This document shows positions 59,057 to 64,000 of a stretch of DNA of 64,000 bases, piece after piece (position 1 is the first letter of the stretch; each line of letters starts with the position of its first letter). Source of the DNA: HGM13006 sp900757695 (GTDB taxonomy: Bacteria > Bacillota > Clostridia > Oscillospirales > Oscillospiraceae); assembly GCA_959607825.1 (NCBI GenBank), contig CAUHNW010000009.1, positions 43,975-107,974 of the forward strand. Reading direction: 5' to 3'. The notes beneath the pieces were generated by a model that was given only the letters and a program-made list of their open reading frames with translations, searched no databases and was not told where the DNA came from. The translations under genes and the position numbers were made by a program.

Positions 59057-59100
59057 TTACATGATGTACTGCGGCGTCGTTGCCAGCTTCATCTGTTCAC
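59057..59100 (-). CDS. Mini-ORF 6: GTG frame VNR overlapping ATG frame MKLATTPQYIM
   Basis: GGAGG (59109-59113) is eight bases before a GTG that encodes three codons. Its stop overlaps the ATG (59090-59092) of an 11-codon frame (ATGA), an arrangement for translational coupling. Confidence 0.35.
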
Positions 59101-59133
59101 GGGATTGTCCTCCAAGATAAAATGAAAATGTAA

Positions 59134-59166
59134 CTAGTTTGGCGGAATCTCCGCTTCAGTTTTCAT
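59134..59166 (-). CDS. Mini-ORF 5 (MKTEAEIPPN)
   Basis: GGAGG (59177-59181) lies ten bases before an ATG that opens ten codons; TTCCC precedes the ATG. Confidence 0.35.
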   Translation of the reverse strand: MKTEAEIPPN

Positions 59167-59211
59167 GGGAATCAAGCCTCCATCGCAAATGTTGGCTGGA
59201 CGATTGGCGGA

Positions 59212-59220
59212 TCAGTACAT
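59212..59220 (-). CDS. Mini-ORF 4 (Met-Tyr)
   Basis: GGAGG (59230-59234) is nine bases before ATG TAC TGA; TTCCC precedes the ATG. The coding part is identical to mini-ORF 2. Confidence 0.35.
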   Translation of the reverse strand: MY

Positions 59221-59303
59221 GGGAATTTACCTCCAATTTTGTTTACCCGGACAGCGATTGCCATGCGGGGTTCTGTCATAAATGGGTGAATCCACTGCGT
59301 GGA

Positions 59304-59321
59304 TCAGATGTAAATGTGCAT
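59304..59321 (-). CDS. Mini-ORF 3 (MHIYI)
   Basis: GGAGG (59332-59336) lies ten bases before an ATG with five codons; ACCC precedes the ATG. Confidence 0.35.
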   Translation of the reverse strand: MHIYI

Positions 59322-59364
59322 GGGTCCCAAGCCTCCAAAGAAAGTGAATGGATGAATGTACATA

Positions 59365-59373
59365 TCAGTACAT
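59365..59373 (-). CDS. Mini-ORF 2 (Met-Tyr)
   Basis: AGGAGG (59383-59388) lies nine bases before ATG TAC TGA; TTCCG precedes the ATG. Confidence 0.35.
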   Translation of the reverse strand: MY

Positions 59374-59536
59374 CGGAATGTACCTCCTGATCTTGAAATA
59401 TCTATTTTCAACCGGAAATCCCGGATCAAACATATGTAGGCGGGGTTTCAAACGCATGAAAATAAATGATGCAAGATTACACACAGCACACTTGCAAAAC
59501 TTCCGACAGAATCTCTCGCTGAGCTGTCGTGCTGGA

Positions 59537-59545
59537 TTACTTCAT
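59537..59545 (-). CDS. Mini-ORF 1 (Met-Lys)
   Basis: AAAGGA (59555-59560) lies nine bases before ATG AAG TAA; TTCCA precedes the ATG. The site is only about nine bases from the predicted transcription start. Confidence 0.35.
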   Translation of the reverse strand: MK

Positions 59546-59575
59546 TGGAATCATTCCTTTCTTCTTTGTGTCTAC

Positions 59576-59604
59576 AATATACAACATAAATGAAAAACTG
59601 TCAA
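59576..59604 (-). promoter_or_regulatory. Promoter of the mini-ORF transcript
   Basis: On the minus strand TTGACA (59599-59604), a 17-base spacer and TATATT (59576-59581). Confidence 0.7.
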
Positions 59605-59807
59605 GGGGTTTTGTGAGAAAAATGCAAAAATATTTTTTAGACCCGTATGACAGAAAGCTTGCAATGACGGGGGAGCGTGAAAGAAATTCATCTGGGGCTT
59701 CGGGGGCATACGAATGTCCTTTGGACGAGAACAAACCCTTGCGCAACTTATACAAAAACCGTCATAAAAACTGGGAAAAGGTTGGAATAGAAGATGCAGA
59801 TTTGATA
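59605..59807. other. AT-rich spacer without a supported gene
   Basis: About 200 bases between the divergent mini-ORF and T-box promoters. Open frames exist on both strands but none has a ribosome binding site or recognisable product. The stretch is clearly more AT-rich than the neighbouring genes. Confidence 0.5.
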
Positions 59808-59836
59808 TTGACAAAACGGCTCGGGATGACTATGAT
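59808..59836 (+). promoter_or_regulatory. Promoter of the T-box/oxidoreductase operon
   Basis: TTGACA, a 17-base spacer and TATGAT, about 30 bases ahead of the T-box stem I. Confidence 0.8.
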
Positions 59837-59866
59837 AAATGAGCAATCAAACACTTTATAAATGTG

Positions 59867-60096
59867 ATGACGAAGACAGTAGGACGCAGGCAAACTCCAA
59901 AGCGAGCCGGGGAGGGTGTGAGCCCGGTGACAGTAGCGGCGGTCTGAAAATCACTTCTGAACAGCAGCCCAAACTGATAGTAGGCGCTGCCGGTACCCTG
60001 CCGTTATTTGGGGATGCATATGCTGGTATGCAGTAACGGGTGGTATAGCGAAGCTGTTGCGGCTTTCGTCCCTTTACGGACGAAGGCCGTTTTGTT
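59867..60096 (+). promoter_or_regulatory. T-box riboswitch, predicted isoleucine (AUC) specifier
   Basis: Stem I shows the AGTAG element near its base (59878-59882), AGCGAGCC, the apical GGTGTGA loop within a GCCGGG/CCCGGT helix, and the specifier region GAAAATCACTTCTGA. ATC at 59950-59952 is followed by A, as in other T-boxes. The T-box proper is CGGGTGGTATAGCGAAG (about 60037-60053); TGGT would pair with an ACCA tRNA 3' end, i.e. discriminator A. The competing terminator is CGGCTTTCGTCC / GGACGAAGGCCG (60060-60089) plus TTTTGTT. Uncharged tRNA-Ile is therefore expected to switch on the downstream operon. Confidence 0.85.
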
Positions 60097-60132
60097 ATCT
60101 CCGGCTGCATCAAAAAACAGGGAGGTTATTAC

Positions 60133-60714
60133 ATGAACGATCAGGATATGGTGGAGATCCGCTGGCATGGCCGCGGCGGGCAGGGCGCAAAAACCGCATG
60201 CCTGCTGCTGGCAGACGCAGCGTTTTCCTCCGGGAAATATGTACAGGGATTCCCGGAATACGGCCCGGAGCGCAGCGGCGCTCCCATCACGGCCTATAAC
60301 CGCATCAGCACCCAGCGGTGCAACATCCACTCCAATATCTACGAGCCGGACTATGTGGTTGTGGTAGACGAGGGGCTCATTGCATGTGTAGATGTTACTG
60401 CGGGCCTCAAGGAGAGCGGAGCCATCATCATCAATACAAAGAAGACTCCGGAGGAGATGCGCACGCTGCTGGGGGGCTACGCCGGTCGGGTATGTACCAT
60501 CGATGCAAACGGCATTTCCAAAGAGATCCTTGGAAAGGTTTTTCCAAACACCCCCATGCTGGCGGCTACCGTAAAGGTCAGCGGTGTGGTGGATCCGGAT
60601 AAGTTCAAGGCAGATATGGAGGAGTCCTTCCACCACAAATTTGCCACCAAGCCCCAGGTCATTGCGGGCAATATGAAGGTTTTGAGCATTTCCATGGAGG
60701 AGGTACAGGGATGA
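60133..60714 (+). CDS. 2-oxoacid:ferredoxin oxidoreductase, gamma subunit
   Basis: A 193-residue POR/VOR gamma chain, with the family start IRWHGRGGQGAKTACLLLADAAF and YGPERSGAPITAYNRIS. It contributes to the CoA-dependent oxidative decarboxylation or reductive carboxylation of 2-oxoacids. GGGAGGTTATTAC precedes the ATG, 36 bases after the T-box terminator, and its stop overlaps the delta gene (ATGA). Subunit order gamma-delta-alpha-beta is standard for four-subunit pyruvate or 2-oxoisovalerate enzymes. Confidence 0.93.
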   Translation: MNDQDMVEIRWHGRGGQGAKTACLLLADAAFSSGKYVQGFPEYGPERSGAPITAYNRISTQRCNIHSNIYEPDYVVVVDEGLIACVDVTAGLKESGAIIINTKKTPEEMRTLLGGYAGRVCTIDANGISKEILGKVFPNTPMLAATVKVSGVVDPDKFKADMEESFHHKFATKPQVIAGNMKVLSISMEEVQG

Positions 60715-61013
60715 TTTACGCAAAGGATATTCATGAAAATTCCCCGTGGCAGCAGCTGACTCCCGGCGGTGAGATCTATGAGCCTGCCACTTCTCTGGCA
60801 TTCAACACCGGCGATTGGCGGACGCAGACCCCGGTATTTCTGGCGGATAAGTGCAAGCAGTGCCTTCTGTGTGTGCCCTACTGTCCCGACAGCGCCATTC
60901 CGGTAAAGGATGGACGCCGGGGGGAGTTTGACCTTCAGCACTGTAAGGGCTGCGGCATCTGTATTACCGCATGTCCCTTTGACGCAATCAAATTTCAGGG
61001 GGAGGGAGAATAA
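60711..61013 (+). CDS. 2-oxoacid:ferredoxin oxidoreductase, delta (ferredoxin-like) subunit
   Basis: A 100-residue protein with two [4Fe-4S] sites, CKQCLLCVPYCP and CKGCGICITACP, that passes electrons to or from free ferredoxin. It overlaps the gamma gene by four bases and the alpha gene by one (TAATG). Confidence 0.95.
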   Translation: MIYAKDIHENSPWQQLTPGGEIYEPATSLAFNTGDWRTQTPVFLADKCKQCLLCVPYCPDSAIPVKDGRRGEFDLQHCKGCGICITACPFDAIKFQGEGE

Positions 61014-62191
61014 TGGCGCATCTTGACAGACTTTCCGGCAACGAGGCTGTGGCCGTTGCCATGCGGCAGATCGACCCGGATGTAATGGGTGCGTTCCCCA
61101 TTACGCCCTCCACGGAGATTCCACAGTATTTTGCACAGTATGTGGCAGATGGAAAGGTTCATACGGAGCTTGTTACGGTGGAATCCGAGCACAGCTCCAT
61201 GTCGGTCTGCATCGGCGCAGCCGCCGCAGGCGGCCGGGCCATCAGTGCCACTTCTTCCTGTGGACTGGCCCTGATGTATGAGCTTTTGTATGTGGCGGCG
61301 TCCAGCCGACTGCCGATCGTGCTGGCGGTTTCCACCCGGGCTCTGTCCGGCCCCATCAACATCAACAACGACCACTCCGATGCCATGGGCGCACGGGATG
61401 CCGGCTGGATCCAGATCTATGCGGAGAACAATCAGGAAGTCTATGACAACTACGTGCAGGCATTCCCCATTGCCGAGGCGGTGCGTCTGCCGGTGATGAT
61501 CTGTATGGACGGCTTTATCACCTCCCATGCGGTGGAAAACATCGAACTGCTGGAGGATGGAGAGGTCAAGGGCTTTGTGGGCGAGTATCACCCGGAGCAT
61601 TCTCTTTTGAAGGCGGGGGAGACCATGGCTGTGGGCCCCTACGATGTGACCCATTACTACTTTGAGCATAAAAAGCAGGAGGCCGAGGCCATGAAGGCGG
61701 CCAAAGGCGCAATTCTGGAACAGGGCAAGCGCTTTGGACAGATGACCGGCAGAACCTACGGATTCTTTGAGGAATACTGTATGGAGGACGCCGAAGAGGC
61801 GCTGGTGCTCATTGGTTCCACTGCCGGTACGGCCAAGGCTACGGTGGATCAGCTCCGTGCGCAGGGGAAGAAGGTGGGGCTTGTGAAGCTCCGGGTCTTC
61901 CGGCCATTCCCGGCGGAGGAACTGGCGCAGGCCCTGTCCCATTGCAAGGCCGTGGCGGTCATGGATAAGTCTGAGGGCTTCAGCGCCTGCGGCGGCCCGA
62001 TCTTTGCGGAGACCCGCAGTGCCCTATATGATCTGGAAAATCGGCCCAAGCTCATCAACGTGGTCTATGGCCTTGGCGGCCGGGATGTGTCTACCGGGGA
62101 TCTTGCAAACCTGTATCAGCGGCTGGAGCATATTGCCCAGACCGGCGAAATTGGCGAAGTTTATATGCATATGGGCGTCAGGGGGGAATAA
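61013..62191 (+). CDS. 2-oxoacid:ferredoxin oxidoreductase, alpha subunit
   Basis: A 392-residue alpha chain: GNEAVAVAMRQIDPDVMGAFPITPSTEI at the N-terminus, TVESEHSSMSVCIGAAAAGGRAISATSS, and the transketolase C-terminal region LVKLRVFRPFPAEEL. Pyruvate and branched-chain enzymes share these motifs. The glutamate in VESEH is the conserved TPP-activating residue. GGAGGGAG lies inside the end of the delta gene. Confidence 0.94.
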   Translation: MAHLDRLSGNEAVAVAMRQIDPDVMGAFPITPSTEIPQYFAQYVADGKVHTELVTVESEHSSMSVCIGAAAAGGRAISATSSCGLALMYELLYVAASSRLPIVLAVSTRALSGPININNDHSDAMGARDAGWIQIYAENNQEVYDNYVQAFPIAEAVRLPVMICMDGFITSHAVENIELLEDGEVKGFVGEYHPEHSLLKAGETMAVGPYDVTHYYFEHKKQEAEAMKAAKGAILEQGKRFGQMTGRTYGFFEEYCMEDAEEALVLIGSTAGTAKATVDQLRAQGKKVGLVKLRVFRPFPAEELAQALSHCKAVAVMDKSEGFSACGGPIFAETRSALYDLENRPKLINVVYGLGGRDVSTGDLANLYQRLEHIAQTGEIGEVYMHMGVRGE

Positions 62192-62194
62192 GTC

Positions 62195-63124
62195 ATGGCA
62201 TATCAGTTTAAGAAAGAGCTAGAAAAGCCGGAACGCTTTGTGGGCGGTCATCGGCTGTGCGCCGGATGCGGCGCAGGGATTACCTGCCGGGCGGTCATGC
62301 GGGCGCTGGAGCCCGAGGATCGGGCGGTGATCACCAATGCCACGGGCTGTCTGGAGGTCTCCTCCTTTATGTATCCCTACACATCATGGACAGAGAGCTA
62401 TGTGCACTCGGCCTTTGAGAATGCGGCGGCCACCTGCTCCGGCGTGGAGGCCTGCTATAAGGCACTGAAGAAGCAGGGAAAGGTACAGGAGAACTTTAAG
62501 TTTATCACCTTCGGCGGTGACGGCGGCACCTATGACATCGGCTTCCAGTCCCTTTCCGGCGCCATGGAGCGGGGACACGACATGGTATATGTCTGCTATG
62601 ACAATGAGGCATACATGAATACGGGAATTCAGCGCTCTTCGTCTACGCCCCGGTTTGCAGATGCTACAACTGCGCCGGTAGGTTCTGAGATTCAGGGAAA
62701 ACAGCAGGACAAGAAAGACCTTACTGCCATTATGGTAGCCCATGGGATCCCCTATGTGGCGCAATCTACTTTCATCGGCAACTTCCGGGATCTCCATGAG
62801 AAGGCGAAGAAGGCCATCTACACCCATGGCCCCTGTTTCCTGAATGTGCTGTCTCCCTGCCCCAGAGGCTGGCAGTATGACACGGCGCAGCTGCCTACCA
62901 TCTGTCAGCTGGCAGTGGATACCTGCCTGTGGCCCATGTATGAGGTGGAGAACGGCGAATGGCGGCTTACCTATGAGCCTAAGAAAAAGAAGCCCATCGA
63001 GGATTATATGCGCCTGCAGGGCCGCTTCAAGCATTGCTTTAAGAAGGGCAATGAGTGGATGCTGGAAAACGCTCAGGAGTATGTGGATCGTAAGTGGGAA
63101 GAGCTGCTGGCGAAGTGCAGATAA
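62195..63124 (+). CDS. 2-oxoacid:ferredoxin oxidoreductase, beta (TPP-binding) subunit
   Basis: A 309-residue beta chain with HRLCAGCGAGITCR (Fe-S cysteines), the TPP/Mg motif GDGGTYDIGFQSLSGAMERG ending in YDNEAYMNTGIQRSSSTP, and CPRGW. In pyruvate-type beta chains the TPP motif often reads GDGDAxDIG; here it is GDGGTYDIG. Sequence alone does not fix the substrate; the Ile-type T-box favours a branched-chain 2-oxoacid. Gap to alpha is three bases. Confidence 0.93.
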   Translation: MAYQFKKELEKPERFVGGHRLCAGCGAGITCRAVMRALEPEDRAVITNATGCLEVSSFMYPYTSWTESYVHSAFENAAATCSGVEACYKALKKQGKVQENFKFITFGGDGGTYDIGFQSLSGAMERGHDMVYVCYDNEAYMNTGIQRSSSTPRFADATTAPVGSEIQGKQQDKKDLTAIMVAHGIPYVAQSTFIGNFRDLHEKAKKAIYTHGPCFLNVLSPCPRGWQYDTAQLPTICQLAVDTCLWPMYEVENGEWRLTYEPKKKKPIEDYMRLQGRFKHCFKKGNEWMLENAQEYVDRKWEELLAKCR

Positions 63125-63214
63125 GAGAATATGGACAAAAAGGCCCTCGGACATTTGCTCCCCCCTCACAGGGGTAACAAGTGATTCCTGGGATACCCCG
63201 GTAGGTCATCGTGT
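63125..63214. other. Short junction between the oxidoreductase operon and a mobile element
   Basis: About 90 bases without a gene. The left end/attachment site of the element carrying the recombinase should lie here or just inside the recombinase gene; no direct repeat partner is visible because the other end is outside the window. Confidence 0.4.
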
Positions 63215-63232
63215 TTACGATGCCTGCCGGGG
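63196..63232. terminator. Stem-loop at the 3' end of the recombinase gene
   Basis: CCCCGGTAGGTCATCGT pairs with ACGATGCCTGCCGGGG (one bulge and one G-T pair) around a GTTT loop and spans the recombinase stop codon. No T-run follows on either strand, so it may be a weak terminator or a recombination-related structure. Confidence 0.5.
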
Positions 63233-64000
63233 CTTCTCTGTGTCCTGGGTTTGCTGGGGTTCCGGCGCTTCCAGTGCTTCTTCCACATCCTGCTGACCAC
63301 TGCCGACATAGCCAATGCCGTTGTAGTAGATCTCCACGGTCTGCGGTGCGTGCTTAGACCACTTTACCTCTTTCTCGTGAACCAAGATCTTCTCGATGAA
63401 CAGCCGCAGCAGCTCCGGCGTCAGTTCCGTGATATCCGTGTACCGCTTTGCTTTATCAAGGAAGCTGTCCGTCCCGCTCACCGTTTCCCGCAGGCGCTGG
63501 ATATCATTCTCTTTCTGTGGGATGCCAGCGGTGATGCGGTTCTGTTCTTCCGTGTAACTGCCAGACAGCATCTGGAACTGCTCTGTTGTGATGCGACCCA
63601 GCACGCTGTCCTCATACAGCTTTTTGAAGATCGCGTCCAGTTCCACTTTCCGTTTCCGCATGGCTGCCAGTTCTTTCTCCTGCCTGCGGATCTCCCGCTG
63701 AAGTTCGGCGGACTGCTTGCTGCCAATGTAGGCGGCGAACTTTTCCGGATGTTCCCGCGCCGCGCTCGTCACCCGACGCAGGTCCTCCAGTACGATCTCG
63801 TCCAGAACACACTCCCGGATATAATGCCCGGTGCAGGCTTCCCCGTCCTTCTTGTAGGTGCGGCAGGTAAAGTGATTGTAGCTGGCGGACATGGTATGCG
63901 CCCGGTGCAGCACCATGTTGGAGCCGCAGTCGGCACAGAACACAAGACCGGAGTACTTGTTCTGTTCTTCCATCTTGGTCAGACGGCGCTTGTTCTTCCG
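63215..64000 (-). CDS. Large serine recombinase, C-terminal part (runs off the right edge)
   Basis: The frame continues in phase to base 64000 (RKNKRRLTKMEEQNKYSGLVFC), so only the C-terminal ~260 residues are seen. The recombinase zinc beta-ribbon is marked by FCADCGSNM and CRTYKKDGEAC. It is followed by the long Arg/Glu/Lys coiled coil (LQREIRRQEKELAAMRKRKVELDAIFKKLYED) and the typical LLRLFIEKILVHEKE segment. This is the architecture of transposon/ICE-type large serine integrases (TnpX-like). The catalytic N-terminal domain lies outside. It marks the edge of an integrated element next to the oxidoreductase operon. Confidence 0.88.
   Translation of the reverse strand, partial: RKNKRRLTKMEEQNKYSGLVFCADCGSNMVLHRAHTMSASYNHFTCRTYKKDGEACTGHYIRECVLDEIVLEDLRRVTSAAREHPEKFAAYIGSKQSAELQREIRRQEKELAAMRKRKVELDAIFKKLYEDSVLGRITTEQFQMLSGSYTEEQNRITAGIPQKENDIQRLRETVSGTDSFLDKAKRYTDITELTPELLRLFIEKILVHEKEVKWSKHAPQTVEIYYNGIGYVGSGQQDVEEALEAPEPQQTQDTEKPRQAS

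Larger units (their letters stand above)
58946..59569 (-). ncRNA. Predicted about 620-nt transcript made only of Shine-Dalgarno/mini-ORF cassettes
   Basis: Between a near-consensus minus-strand promoter (59576-59604) and an intrinsic terminator (58947-58993) there is no conventional gene. The transcript would instead carry seven purine-rich GGAGG or AAAGGA sites, each 8-10 bases before an ATG or GTG that opens a frame of 2 to about 11 codons. Five of the seven share a TTCC, TCCC or ACCC stretch just before the start codon. The sites lie at 59555, 59383, 59332, 59230, 59177, 59109 and 59026, with repeated spacing near 52 bases. Whether it acts as a set of peptides, a ribosome- or RNA-binding-protein sponge, or a leader-like regulator is unknown. 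I do not recognise it as a named RNA family. Confidence 0.5.

Noticed and set aside
58940..59600. Known large RNA such as tmRNA, RNase P RNA, 6S or SRP RNA
   Set aside because: None of the conserved cores I know (tmRNA tag/tRNA-like ends, RNase P core motifs, SRP GNAR tetraloop context) could be found; the GGAGG-ATG pattern does not fit them.
59529..59861. A 110-codon plus-strand frame across the spacer before the T-box
   Set aside because: No ribosome binding site, it covers both divergent promoters, and the product resembles nothing known to me.

Overview
The window looks like chromosomal DNA of a moderately GC-rich, anaerobic, gut-type Firmicute, most likely a clostridium of the Oscillospiraceae/Ruminococcaceae kind (inference). 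The reasons are strong AGGAGG ribosome binding sites, TTGACA/TATAAT promoters, a T-box leader, a Rex regulator, a four-subunit 2-oxoacid:ferredoxin oxidoreductase, a bile salt hydrolase, an S-layer-type protein and a two-subunit (GlgC/GlgD) ADP-glucose pyrophosphorylase. No rRNA, tRNA or CRISPR array was seen.

Layout. 1-3.9 kb (minus): mnmG-tatD-deoC-glmU (partial). 4-7.3 kb (plus): typA and an RsmF-like methyltransferase. 7.3-13.3 kb (minus): an operon of two CobW-type metallochaperone GTPases plus an LCP protein, then an EamA transporter and a PucR/CdaR-type regulator. 13.5-18 kb (plus): yfbR-like nucleotidase, ACT-domain protein, PFL (UPF0210) protein, cca, cvpA. 18.2-19.6 kb: MATE exporter. 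19.7-23.6 kb (minus): heterodimeric ABC exporter. 23.8-27.5 kb: glycosyltransferase plus CDP-alcohol phosphatidyltransferase, Rrf2 regulator, MOSC protein, bile salt hydrolase. 27.5-30 kb: transglutaminase/SLH surface protein and polysaccharide deacetylase, divergent. 30-35.3 kb: flavoprotein and flavodoxin pair, an amino-acid ABC importer coupled to a DapF-like racemase, and a lipoprotein cyclophilin. 35.4-39.1 kb: LOR protein, then rpmH-rnpA-yidD-yidC-jag. 39.1-46.8 kb: thioesterases, rex with a Gly-Pro-Gly repeat protein, queH, an AraC-type regulator, two tandem acyltransferases and an EamA transporter. 46.8-58.9 kb: a glycogen operon (glgB-glgP-glgC-glgD-glgA, a GH13-GH77 fusion, thpR). 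58.9-60.1 kb: no conventional gene. 60.1-63.1 kb: a ferredoxin oxidoreductase operon. 63.2-64 kb: the end of a large serine recombinase, so a mobile element begins here.

Most striking signals. (1) At 58.95-59.60 kb on the minus strand there is a transcription unit with its own near-consensus promoter and an intrinsic terminator. It holds no normal gene, only seven Shine-Dalgarno/start-codon cassettes that open peptides of 2 to about 11 codons. (2) The oxidoreductase operon is preceded by a T-box leader whose specifier codon reads AUC (isoleucine). This suggests that the enzyme serves branched-chain amino-acid synthesis by reductive carboxylation rather than, or besides, pyruvate oxidation. 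(3) The intrinsic terminator behind the AraC-type gene shares bases with the -10 box and Shine-Dalgarno of the next gene. (4) A DapF-like racemase is translationally coupled to an amino-acid importer.
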